Source: Myxococcales bacterium | GTDB taxonomy: Bacteria; Myxococcota_A; Polyangia; Palsa-1104; SHYY01 | DNA: 38,659 bases | Reading direction: 5' to 3' | NCBI GenBank assembly: GCA_009692555.1 | Contig: SHYY01000036.1 | Span: 1-38,659 of the forward strand | Shown here: positions 17,233-25,296 of the stretch, one piece after another | Numbering within the stretch: position 1 is the first letter of the stretch | Layout: every line of letters starts with the position of its first letter | Made by a program: the position numbers and the translations under genes | Notes under the pieces: model-generated | What the model was told of the DNA's origin: nothing | Seen by the model: the letters and a program-made list of their open reading frames with translations, nothing else | Databases searched by the model: none

Positions 17233-19522
17233 ATGAGAACCCTGATGCTGGCCGCCCTGGCCCTCTGCGGCTGCGACACCGGCCGCTGCGACGACGGGCT
17301 GAAGAACGGCAACGAGCTGGACGTCGACTGCGGCGGCTCGTGCTCCTTGTGTGGCCAGCGCAGCACCTGCGACGTCGACGCCGACTGCGCGAGCGGAACC
17401 TGCACCACCGAACATCGCTGCGGAGCCAGCCGGCGCTCGGGCATCTGCAAAGCGGGCGGTTGCGAGGGCGCCCCGTGCAGGCTCGACTACGATTGTCAGG
17501 AGGCCCTGGTCTGCAGCTATGGGCTCTGCCGACCCTCGTCCTGCAGGGACGGATCACGGAGCTCCACCGAGACCGATGTGGACTGCGGCGGTCCCCGCTG
17601 CCCCGCCTGCGGCGAGGCGCGATTCTGCTCCTACGATTCGGACTGCGCGCCCGGACTCGCCTGCGCCCCGAAAATCGGCGTGTGTGTCCCTTGCCGCGAT
17701 TGCGGAGGCTCGTGCGGCCTCTGCATGAACGGCTCCACCTGCGGGTCCGACGCCGACTGCAGCTCGTACGCGTGCAGCGGGGGGCGCTGCGAGAGGGAGC
17801 GGGGGCTCCTGCCGACCTTCGGCAAGGTGGTGACCCAGGCGGTGCCGCCGCCGCCCCTCAGCGGGGGCACGCTGATCGTGCTCCACGACGGCCACACCGC
17901 GGTCGCCTCCGATCCCGAGCGCGACACGATCTCGGTCGTCGATCTTCTCGAAGGCCCTGCTGCTGGCGATGGTGAAGCTCGCTCCCGGTGACGAGCCAGG
18001 TCGCCTGGTCGAGGACGGCGCGGGCGGCGTACACATCGCGCTGCGCGGTGGGCACGCGGTGGTCGCTCTCGATCCCAAGACCTGGACGATCACCACGCGC
18101 CGCCCGGTCTGCGCCGCCCCGCGCGGGATCGCCTACCCGCCGGGCAAGGAGCGCCTCCACGTCGCGTGCGCCGGGGGCGAGCTGGTCTCGCTGCAGGTGA
18201 AGATCGGCCCGCCCGTGCGCGTGCTGCACCTCGAGCGCCACCTGCGCGACGTGATCGTCGCCGGGGATCTGCTTCAAGTGAGCCGCTTCCGCTCCGGCGA
18301 GCTGCTCACCCTCGACGCCACCGGCGCGGTGATCCTGCGCCGCAGCCCGCCCAGCTCGAGCGACCCCGAGATCCGCAACGGCTCCACCTTCTCGCCGGCG
18401 CTGGCGTGGCGCGCCGTGGCCATCCAGGGCGGGGTGGCGATGGTGCATCAGCGCGGCATGGTCACCGACGTGGAGCCGTCGCCCGGCGGATACGGTGGCG
18501 GGGGTGGCGGCGGCAAGCAGTGCGACAGCAGCATCGTCCACACCGCGGTGACCCAGTTTCCGTCGGGGATGACGGCCGACGACGGCGCGGCGTTCCCACG
18601 CGCGGTGGTCCCGCTGGACCTCGCCATCGCTCCCTCGGGCAAGAGCTACGTGGTCCTCGCCGCCGGCAACGCCCACAACGACGCCCTTCCGAAGCTGTTC
18701 GTGGGCGACTTCTCATCCTTCGGCTGCGCTCCTGACTCCAACGTCCTCGACGGCGCAGCCTTCGCGTCCCCGTCCGGGCAGCCGATCGCGGTCGCCTTTG
18801 ACGGCTCGGGTCATGTGGTCGTTCAGAGCCGCGAGCCGGCGACGATCCAGGTCCTCTACAAGCCCCCGATCACCGTCACCATCGCACCATCGAACCTGAG
18901 CCGCGAGGACACCGGGCACTCCCTGTTCCACGCCAACTCGGGCGCGAACATCGCCTGCGCCACCTGCCACGGCGAGGGCGGCGACGACGGCCGGGGGTGG
19001 AATCTTTCCGGGGTCGGCCCGCGGCGCACCCCATCGCTGCGCGGGGGCGTGATGGCCCGCACGCCGTTCCACTGGGAAGGGGATCTCACGGATCTCCCCG
19101 CGCTCCTCGCCGATGTCTACGTCGGCCGGATGGGCGGCCCGATCCCGACGGAACCCGAGGCCGCCGCGCTCGCCTCGTGGCTCGATCGCATTCCGCTGCT
19201 CGGGAACTCGCCGCCCGCCAATCCCTTCGCGGTCACCCGCGGGGACAAGGCATTCCACGACCTCGCCGGAGCCGCCTGCGCCGCCTGCCACGGCGGGCCG
19301 CAGTTCACCGGCCGGGCGATGGTCGATGTCGGCACCGGCGGCAAGCTCAAGGTGCCATCGCTGCTCGGGGTCGGCGCGCGCGCGCCCTTCCTCCACGACG
19401 GCCGCGCCGAGACGCTGAAGGACCGCTTCGGCCCGGACGGCGGCGGCGATCAGCACGGCAAGACCTCGAACCTCACCGACGCTGCGATCGCCGATCTGGT
19501 CGCCTACCTCGAGACGCTGCGA
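17233..19522 (+). pseudogene. Cys-rich / beta-propeller / di-haem cytochrome lipoprotein, tandem copy 2, frameshift and stop loss
   Basis: Close paralogue of the preceding gene, same order: lipoprotein signal MRTLMLAALALCGCD, Cys-rich modules ('CDDGLKNGNELDVDCGG'), beta-propeller ('GHTAVASDPERDTISVVDL', 'PRGIAYPPGKERLHVACAGGEL'), Gly loop, CATCH and CAACH haem sites, 'PSLLGVGARAPFLHDGRA', and 'IADLVAYLETL'. One extra base near 17945-17949 (GATCTTCTCGAA against GACCTGGCGAAG in copy 1) shifts the frame between the Cys-rich part and the propeller; the second half is open from 17969. Copy 1 ends CTC-TGA, but here the aligned triplet at 19520-19522 is CGA, so the frame reads on to 19930 inside mepA. 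The ribosome site is CGGAGATGA. Homology is firm; the cause of the lesions is not. Confidence 0.8.
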
Positions 19523-19578
19523 TCTCTGCCGCCGCTGGCTTTTCTTGTGCCCGCGCGCCGCTCGCCCATAATCCCTCC

Positions 19579-20448
19579 ATGCGCCTCCTCCGCGCCCTGC
19601 CCCTCTTCGCGCTGGTCGTCTCCGGGTGCGCCGGGCGCGGGCTGCTCACCGACGGGAGCAGCATCTCCGTGGGGAGCTTCAACGAGGGGCTCCTGCGGCG
19701 CGGGCGGGCGCTGCCTCCGCGCGGCGAGGGCTACGCGGTGCCCGAGCTATGGAAGAAGCGCGGCGCCAGCTACGGCACCGACGAGCTGGCCGGCGCGATC
19801 GCCCACGCCGCGCGCCGGGTCCGCCGCGAGTACCCGGGTGGCACGCTCGGGATCGGGGATCTCTCGCCCAAGGGCGGCGGCGACTCGGAGCTGCATCGCT
19901 CGCACGAGAACGGCCGCGACGCGGACCTGATCTGGTACGCCGTCGACACAAAGGACCGCCCGGTGGCTCCCGCCGACGCGATGCCGCGTTACGGCGCCGA
20001 CCTGCGCGCGCGCCCGCCCGCCCCCGATCCGCGGGTGAACTACGGATCGTTCTCGCCGCGCCGCTTCGACGTGAGGCGCAACTGGGCGCTGATCCGCGCG
20101 CTGGTCCAGGACCCGCGCGTCGACGTGCAGTACCTGTTCTGTCACGCGCAGCTGAAGCAGCGGCTGCTCGAGCATGCCCAGTCGATCGGCGAGGATCCCG
20201 ACGTGATCGACCGCGCCGCGGCGCTCCTGCACCAGCCCGGCGACTCGATGCCCCACGATGACCACCTCCACCTGCGGATCTTCTGCTCCAGCGACGATCG
20301 CCCGTTCGGCTGCGTCGACCGGGGGCCGGTGCGCTGGTGGAAGAAGCGCTACAAGTACATGGCGCCCGGGCGCGCGCTCGACCTCAGCGAGCTCCTGGCG
20401 CGCCTGGTGGTGAACCCGTTCCCGGGGCTGCGCCGCTTCGTCCCCTGA
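19579..20448 (+). CDS. mepA: Penicillin-insensitive murein endopeptidase-like lipoprotein
   Basis: Zinc peptidase of the MepA (M74) family that cleaves D-Ala-meso-DAP cross-links in peptidoglycan. 289 residues with a lipoprotein signal, lipobox 'VVSGC' at about residue 17. Family core: 'YGTDELAGAIAHAARRVRREYPGG', 'LSPKGGGDSELHRSHENGRDADLIWY' (His and Asp ligands, residues about 108-120), 'FCHAQLKQRLLEHA', and 'MPHDDHLHLRIFC' (about 225-234) with the His pair. All ligand residues are present. The start at 19579 follows 'CCTCC' with no clear ribosome site and lies 57 bases after the lost stop of the preceding pseudogene, whose frame runs over this gene's first third. The gene itself is intact. 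Confidence 0.88.
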   Translation: MRLLRALPLFALVVSGCAGRGLLTDGSSISVGSFNEGLLRRGRALPPRGEGYAVPELWKKRGASYGTDELAGAIAHAARRVRREYPGGTLGIGDLSPKGGGDSELHRSHENGRDADLIWYAVDTKDRPVAPADAMPRYGADLRARPPAPDPRVNYGSFSPRRFDVRRNWALIRALVQDPRVDVQYLFCHAQLKQRLLEHAQSIGEDPDVIDRAAALLHQPGDSMPHDDHLHLRIFCSSDDRPFGCVDRGPVRWWKKRYKYMAPGRALDLSELLARLVVNPFPGLRRFVP

Positions 20449-20463
20449 TCGACTCCCTCCGAA

Positions 20464-22155
20464 TCAGTAGCCGACGGGAACTCCGCCCTGGCGCGGGTCG
20501 CACGCACCGAACTTCGTACCGTCTTTCGGATCGATCCAGATCCCGTGCGCCTCGCCCATGTAGCCGCGCGCCTCGCCGAACGTGTGGCCGCGTCGCTCGA
20601 GGGCGGCGCGGGTCTCGGCGCTGATTCCCCAGGGCTCGGGGCGGATCGCGTCGGGGAGCCACTGGTGATGGATCCGCGGGGCGGCGATCGCCTCGGCGAT
20701 GTTCATCCCGTGGTCGATGACATTGACGATCACCTGCAGCACGGTGGTGATGATCGCCGGGCCGCCGGGGCTGCCGAGCGCCATCAGGAGCTTGCCGTCC
20801 TTGCCCAGCACCAGCGTCGGGGTCATCGAGGAGAGCGGCCGCCTGCCCGGGGCGATCGCGTTCTTCTCGCTCTGGATGAGGCCGTAGAGGTTGGCCACGC
20901 CGGGCTTGGAGGTGAAGTCGTCCATCTCGTTGTTGAGCAGGACGCCGGTGCCGCGGGCGGTGGCGAAGGAGCCGAACGAACCGTTCAGCGTGTAGGTGCT
21001 CGTCACCACGTTTCCCTGCGCATCAGCGACGGTGAAGTGGGTGGTCTCGGCGGGCTCGAACGCGGCTGGCGCGCCCGCCCGCACCTGGGCGCTTGGGGTG
21101 GCCTTCTGGAGATCGATCGTGGCCGCGATGCTGTCGGCGTAGCGGCGATCGGTCAACCCGGAGAGCGGTACCTTCACGAAGTCGCTGTCGCCCATCCACT
21201 CCGCGCGATCGGCGAAGGCGCGTCGCATCACCTCCACCAGGAGGTGCAGCGCGTCGGCCGAGTTGTGACCGAAGGTCGCCACCTTGTAGCGCTCGAGCAG
21301 GTTCAGCATCTCGATCAGCGCCGCGCCCCCCGACGACGGTGGAGGCATGGTGACGATGGTGTGGCCGCGGTAGCTCCCGATCACCGGCTTGCGGATCGTC
21401 GCCTCGTACTCCTTCAGGTCGCGCGCGGTGATCAGGCCGCCGTTCTCCGCCATGTCGAGGGCGATCCGGCGGGCGGTCTCCCCCTCGTAGAACTCGCGCG
21501 GCCCGCCCTTCTGCATCCGCCGGAGCGTGGCTGCCAGGTCGGCCTGCACCAGCCGATCGCCCACCTCGAAGGCCCTGCCATCGCGGAGAAAGATCCGCTT
21601 CGAATCGGGAAAGCGCGCCAGCCGCGCGCTGGCGTTGCGGAGCATCAGCAGCGACGGCCAGTTGATCGCGACTCCCTCCGCGGCGAGGCGGCGCGCCGGC
21701 TCGCAGAGCTCCTTCCACGGCCGCGTCCCGTGCCGCTTGAGCGCGAGCGCCAGCCCGGCGACGGTGCCCGGCACTCCCACCGCCCGATAGCCGACGGTGG
21801 AGGCCTCCTTCACGATCGCGCCGCCGCCGTCGAGATAGAGGTCCCTGGTCGCCGCCCGGGGAGCGCGCTCGCGGAAGTCGATCACCTCGGTGGTGCCGTC
21901 GCTGCGTCGGATGATCATGAAGCCGCCGCCGCCGAGGTTGCCGGCCGCCGGCCAGGTCACCGCCAGCGCCAGCGCCACCGCCACCGCCGCGTCGATCGCG
22001 TTGCCCCCCTTCTCGAGCACGGCGAGGCCGACCCGCGAGGCGGTCTCGTCGGTGGAGACGACCATGCCATGGCGCGCAGCGACGGGGAGGTTGGCGGCCG
22101 ACGCGGGCCCGCACAGGAGGAGGACGATTGCGCCCGCGCGGACGATCGCTGTCAT
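20464..22155 (-). CDS. ggt: Gamma-glutamyltransferase
   Basis: Periplasmic Ntn hydrolase that cleaves glutathione and transfers the glutamyl group. 563 residues. N-terminal signal peptide 'MTAIVRAGAIVLLLCGPASAA', then 'GMVVSTDETASRVGLAVLEKGGNAIDAAVA' and 'GNLGGGGFMIIRR' as in the family. The self-cleavage point is the first Thr of 'ETTHFTVADAQGNVV' at about residue 371, dividing the large and small subunits, followed by 'TYTLNGSFGS', 'PLSSMTPTLVLGKDGKLLMALGSPGGP'. The start at 22155 overlaps the MoxR gene stop as ATGA; the longer frame to 22884 lies wholly inside that gene and is a shadow. It ends 16 bases after the mepA stop, so the two are convergent. Confidence 0.94.
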   Translation of the reverse strand: MTAIVRAGAIVLLLCGPASAANLPVAARHGMVVSTDETASRVGLAVLEKGGNAIDAAVAVALALAVTWPAAGNLGGGGFMIIRRSDGTTEVIDFRERAPRAATRDLYLDGGGAIVKEASTVGYRAVGVPGTVAGLALALKRHGTRPWKELCEPARRLAAEGVAINWPSLLMLRNASARLARFPDSKRIFLRDGRAFEVGDRLVQADLAATLRRMQKGGPREFYEGETARRIALDMAENGGLITARDLKEYEATIRKPVIGSYRGHTIVTMPPPSSGGAALIEMLNLLERYKVATFGHNSADALHLLVEVMRRAFADRAEWMGDSDFVKVPLSGLTDRRYADSIAATIDLQKATPSAQVRAGAPAAFEPAETTHFTVADAQGNVVTSTYTLNGSFGSFATARGTGVLLNNEMDDFTSKPGVANLYGLIQSEKNAIAPGRRPLSSMTPTLVLGKDGKLLMALGSPGGPAIITTVLQVIVNVIDHGMNIAEAIAAPRIHHQWLPDAIRPEPWGISAETRAALERRGHTFGEARGYMGEAHGIWIDPKDGTKFGACDPRQGGVPVGY

Positions 22156-23087
22156 GACTGGGCGCGCGTGCGCAGCGACGAAAAAATCTCCGGGAGCTTC
22201 TCCGCCGCCCGTTCGACGTCCCCCTCGTATTTCAGGATCAGGTTCAGGGTGTCGCGCGCCAGCCCCTCGTCGAGCTCGGCGGCGTTCAGCACCACCAGCG
22301 CGCGCGCCCAGTCGAGCGTCTCCGACACCGAAGGCAGCTTCTTCAGATCGAGCTTCCGCACCTCCTGCACCACCGCCACCACCGCCGCCGCCAGCCGCTC
22401 GGAGAGGCCGGGCAGCCGGAGTCGCACGATCTCGAGCTCGCGCGCGGCGTCGGGGAAGCCGATGTGGAGGTGCAGGCAGCGCCGCTTGAGCGCATCGGTC
22501 ATGTCGCGCGCGTTGTTCGAGGTGAGGATCACCATCGGGATGTGGCGCGCGCGGATCGTGCCCAGCTCCGGAACCGACACCTGGTAATCGGAGAGCACCT
22601 CGAGGAGGAAGGCCTCGAACTCGGGCTCGGCGCGGTCGACCTCGTCGATCAGGAGCACCGCCCGCGACGGGGAGCGGATCGCCGCGAGCAGCGGGCGGGA
22701 GAGCAGGAAGCGCTCGGAGAAGAAGGCGTCCTCCTGCGCCGCCAGCCTCTCGACCGCCTCCGCGAGCGTCTTCGTTCCCGCGACCACATCGCCGATCTTG
22801 TCGCGCAGGATCTGGGTGTAGAGGAGCTGCTTCGGGTACTCCCACTCGTAGAGCGCCTTGGCCTCGTCGAGGCCCTCGTAGCACTGCAGGCGGATCAGGT
22901 CGCTCCCGATCGCCTCGGCGAGCGTCTTGGCGAGCTCGGTCTTGCCGACGCCGGCCGGCCCCTCGACGAGGATCGGCTTCTCCATGTGATCGGCGAGGTA
23001 GAGCGCGGTGGCGATGCGGCGGTCGCAGACGTAGCCGCGGGCGAGAAAGCGCGCGGCGACATCGTCGACGGAGGTGAAGGCGGGCAT
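22152..23087 (-). CDS. MoxR/CoxD-type AAA+ ATPase
   Basis: 311 residues. Walker A 'EGPAGVGKTELAKTLA' (about residues 41-56), Walker B 'AVLLIDEVDRAEPEFEAFL', sensor 1 'MVILTSNNARDMTDALKRRCLHLHIGFP' with the arginine finger region. These match MoxR-family AAA+ proteins, which act as chaperones that insert metals or activate partner enzymes, usually together with a VWA protein (CoxE). No VWA gene lies beside it here; the next gene downstream is ggt, coupled by an ATGA overlap. The N-terminal 'SVDDVAARFLARGYVC' is typical of the CoxD branch. The partner is unknown. Confidence 0.9.
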   Translation of the reverse strand: MPAFTSVDDVAARFLARGYVCDRRIATALYLADHMEKPILVEGPAGVGKTELAKTLAEAIGSDLIRLQCYEGLDEAKALYEWEYPKQLLYTQILRDKIGDVVAGTKTLAEAVERLAAQEDAFFSERFLLSRPLLAAIRSPSRAVLLIDEVDRAEPEFEAFLLEVLSDYQVSVPELGTIRARHIPMVILTSNNARDMTDALKRRCLHLHIGFPDAARELEIVRLRLPGLSERLAAAVVAVVQEVRKLDLKKLPSVSETLDWARALVVLNAAELDEGLARDTLNLILKYEGDVERAAEKLPEIFSSLRTRAQS

Positions 23088-23148
23088 GGCGCGTAGGATG
23101 CCACAGTCGGCCGCCGCGGTCCCCTGGAAGCCGAGTGGGACCCGCGCG

Positions 23149-23410
23149 TCAGGAGAGCACCGCGATCAGCTCCGCGACCGGCCGGATCTCGCCGTCCACC
23201 GCCGTGACCTTCCATTTCTGAAACCCGCGGTTTGATCTCGATGTCCCCCAGCTCCTCGATCCGGCCGATGCGAGGCCGTACGCCGTCGAGGCGCCGTACG
23301 TCGAACTTCTTGCGCCAGTCGGGCACCACCTCGACCAGTCCCTCGAAGCGCACCAGCCGCACGTCGCATAGGGCGCGCTCCGACAGCTCCGCCCGCTGCC
23401 GGATCGGCAC
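23149..23410 (-). pseudogene. Frameshifted remnant of an unknown protein
   Basis: Two overlapping frames make one sensible sequence: 'ERALCDVRLVRFEGLVEV' followed by 'DWRKKFDVRRLDGVRPRIG' in the first frame, then after a net +1 shift near 23222-23232, 'GFQKWKVTAVDGEIRPVAEL' in the second, ending TGA at 23149. Upstream the frame begins at GTG 23410 and is open a little further ('DVIHTPE') but has no start codon, so it looks 5'-truncated as well. I do not recognise the family. It sits just downstream of the YgiT gene and of a probable methyltransferase fragment, and may be the far end of one of those disrupted genes. Confidence 0.45.
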
Positions 23411-23464
23411 CCGCTCCGGCGTGTGGATGACGTCACGTCCCCCTGGGAGGCGGCGGGCTTTCGT

Positions 23465-23698
23465 TCATGCCGCGAAGCGCCGGATCTCCACCTCGCAACC
23501 GGAAAGGAGCGCGGCGTCAGCGACGGAGTACACGCGTTTTGCGATGTCTCCGGCGAGATAGTACTCGCCGCAGTTGTCGCACACGTCGGCCGGGACTCCC
23601 TTGATGATCACCGTGCCCTCGCCGCGCGAAACGGTCACCGTGGCGCTCCCCGGAGCGAGCTGGCCACGCTTGCAGAGTGCACAGGGAGTGGGGGTCAT
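23465..23698 (-). CDS. YgiT-type zinc-finger protein (antitoxin-like)
   Basis: 77 residues. Two CxxC pairs, 'CALCKRGQL' at residue 6 and 'VCDNCGEYYLAGDIAKRV', with 'TVTVSRGEGTVIIKGVPADV' between them: the N-terminal zinc domain of MqsA/YgiT, here without a DNA-binding helix-turn-helix. In many genomes this small protein is encoded directly after a DUF4258 protein, as here, with an ATGA overlap at 23695-23698. The family is usually listed as a putative toxin-antitoxin pair; activity has not been shown for this pair. This gene is intact while its partner is truncated. Confidence 0.78.
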   Translation of the reverse strand: MTPTPCALCKRGQLAPGSATVTVSRGEGTVIIKGVPADVCDNCGEYYLAGDIAKRVYSVADAALLSGCEVEIRRFAA

Positions 23699-24230
23699 TG
23701 CGCGCGCCTCCTACGGAAGTCGGGCTCCCAGCGAGCCGGATCGGGCGGGTACACCGTGATCACGTAGCACTTCCCCGTGGCGGTGTCGCGCCCGACGACC
23801 ACATGCAGGGCGCGGCCTTCGACGACTGCGAGGAGCAGGCGGCTCGGGAACGGCGTGTCGTCCGGGTAGTCCAGATGAGGCGGTTCGGCGGCAGGGAGCT
23901 GGTGTCGCGCTGCACCACGGTGCGGGTGTCCATCCACAGCTCGCCCTCGCGGCGCATGGCGCGCCCCGGCCACACGATCTCCACCACCTGGGTCGGCACC
24001 GACACCGCCAGTTCGCGCCGATCCATCCCCTGCCAGGCCAGCCGGGGCTTGCGCGGCTCCACCTCCACGCGCAGCGTGAAGTCCTGCTCGGGCGCCGCGG
24101 CCGTCGCCTTCGGTGCGACCGCTTCCGAACTTCCCCGCTCGCCCGACTCCACCGTCGGGTGCGCCTGCCATCCCAGCTCGCCCTGGCGGGGCGGCGTGGC
24201 GGTCTTCGACTGCTTGGGCGGCTTGGCCAT
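23695..24230 (-). pseudogene. Out-of-frame fusion: DNA-methyltransferase-like N-terminus joined to DUF4258 C-terminal half
   Basis: The 5' part starts ATG 24230 (MAKPPKQSKTATPP) and runs through 'KPRLAWQGMDRRELAVSVP', 'TQVVEIVWPGRA' to 'LPPNRLIW', which resembles the leader of site-specific DNA methyltransferases just before their 'DNL..L' and DPPF/Y motifs. There, near 23872-23885, the sequence switches frame to 'DYPDDTPFPSRLLLAVVEG', 'RALHVVVGRD', 'YVITVYPPDPARWEPDF', the C-terminal half of DUF4258. The catalytic methyltransferase body and the N-terminal half of DUF4258 are both absent. I read this as a deletion junction. The DUF4258 identity is fairly secure from the PDP-W ending; the methyltransferase identity is from memory of the family leader and is tentative. 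Confidence 0.6.
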
Positions 24231-24373
24231 GGTGAGAGAGGCCGGGCGAGGTGGCGCCATTCGACCGCAACGGCAGGGGTGAATCAAGGCAAGGCCTCCA
24301 ATGCCCTCCAATGCCTCGTGGGCGGTGTCTGGCGGCGGAGCGATCGCGAGCCGCCGGGGGCTCCGCGCACTTC

Positions 24374-24451
24374 GTTCCCGTCGCCGTTGCCGTTCCCGTT
24401 GCCGTTCCCGTTGCCGTTCCCGTTGCCGTTCCCGTTTGCGTTGCCGTTTCG
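24374..24451. repeat. Hexamer/dodecamer array without inserted core
   Basis: GTTGCC and GTTCCC alternate, giving a 12-base period repeated about four times, with degenerate ends. The same hexamer family flanks the inverted-repeat elements at 9864 and 25297, but no copy of the terminal repeat is found here. The sequence between 24231 and 24373 shows no gene or recognisable signal; a small local repeat (CCTCCAATGCC, twice, at about 24294-24316) is the only feature. Confidence 0.75.
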
Positions 24452-24473
24452 CCGTCGGCGTCACCTCGGGTCC

Positions 24474-24500
24474 GAACTGTTGACATGGTGTCAACAGTTC
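24474..24500. promoter_or_regulatory. Perfect 12-3-12 palindrome, probable operator
   Basis: GAACTGTTGACA (24474-24485), spacer TGG, then TGTCAACAGTTC (24489-24500): a perfect dyad. Such symmetry and size fit the binding site of a dimeric regulator. It lies 52 bases before the start of the gene at 24553 and also upstream of the minus-strand fusion gene at 24230, so it could serve either. Each arm contains TTGACA, identical to a sigma-70 -35 hexamer, but no -10 stands at the usual distance, so I do not call a promoter. No T-run follows, which argues against a terminator. Confidence 0.55.
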
Positions 24501-24552
24501 CCCCTCCGGTTCGTCGTGGTATTGTGCGGGCCTCGATCCGACGGAGGAAGAC

Positions 24553-25215
24553 ATGGCCACGCGCGGGCTGGTTCGCAGTGCACCGAAGGAGCTGGTCGAT
24601 GAGCGGCAGGTGGACCGCTGGGTGGGCGATCTCCGGCGGATCGTGCGCCGGTCGCAGATCGAAGCGGCCGCGGGGGTCGGGGAGTACCTGATCGAGCACG
24701 TCTACGGCAGCGTCGAGGCGGCGGTGTCGCATCGTCCGGCCAAGCCCGCCTCGCTGCGGCGGCTCGAGGAGCGCGCGCACGAGTTCGACATGCGGGCAAG
24801 CGGCCTCTCCCGCGCGGTGCCGATCGCGCTGCAGGTACGCGTGCTCGGGGACGAGCTCGCACGGAGTCTCGGCACGGTGCAGCACCGGCTTCTTCTGCCG
24901 GTCAAGGACGCGACCGAGAAGCGGCTGCTCGCCGAGGCAGCGACGGGCAACCAGTGGACCGCCGAGCAGCTGCGGCGGCAGGTTCGTCGGGTCGTGAAGC
25001 CCCACGCCGGAGGGCGGCGTCCCGAGCCGGCGCTGGTCGTGTTCCTCAGGAGAAGCGCCAGCGCGATGCGGGGAGGCGACGCGACGCAGTTCCGCGAAGA
25101 GGCCGAAGGACTTCTCCCCGCCGTGGCGAAGCGGCTGCTCGGCAGCGTGAACCATATGCAGGCAACGCTGGAGCGGCTGGAGAAGCTCCTGACCCGCGCC
25201 CTCACGCGAGACTGA
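24553..25215 (+). CDS. Hypothetical protein, helical
   Basis: 220 residues, no signal peptide or membrane segment, rich in Arg and Leu and apparently all-helical ('RQVDRWVGDLRRIVRRSQIEA', 'SLRRLEERAHEFDMRAS', 'DATEKRLLAEAATGNQWTAEQL', 'LLGSVNHMQATLERLEKLLTRAL'). The phrase 'WTAEQLRRQV' and the basic character suggest nucleic-acid binding, but I recognise no family. The start is clear: GGAGGA ahead of ATG 24553. It lies behind the perfect palindrome and between two hexamer arrays in an accessory patch, so it may be an autoregulated mobile-element gene; that is inference only. Confidence 0.7.
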   Translation: MATRGLVRSAPKELVDERQVDRWVGDLRRIVRRSQIEAAAGVGEYLIEHVYGSVEAAVSHRPAKPASLRRLEERAHEFDMRASGLSRAVPIALQVRVLGDELARSLGTVQHRLLLPVKDATEKRLLAEAATGNQWTAEQLRRQVRRVVKPHAGGRRPEPALVVFLRRSASAMRGGDATQFREEAEGLLPAVAKRLLGSVNHMQATLERLEKLLTRALTRD

Positions 25216-25232
25216 AGGGCCGCCGCTCCGCA

Positions 25233-25296
25233 CGGGAACGGAACCGGGAACCGGAAAGAACGGGAACGGGAACGGCAACGCAACGGGAACGGCAAC
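25233..25296 (+). repeat. (GGGAAC/GGCAAC)n array, left of the element
   Basis: Degenerate hexamers (GGGAAC, GGCAAC, GGAACC) leading directly into the left terminal repeat of the 231-bp element at 25297. On plus they read GGCAAC, the complement of the array strand found around the copy at 9864. Confidence 0.7.

Noticed and set aside
14698-17991. Programmed ribosomal frameshifting in the tandem cytochrome genes
   Set aside because: The lesions sit at different places in the two copies and include a four-base loss and an extra base; a conserved slippery site would be at the same position in both.
20464-22884. An 806-codon version of gamma-glutamyltransferase
   Set aside because: The first 243 codons lie inside the MoxR gene and lack any motif; the signal peptide begins at 22155.
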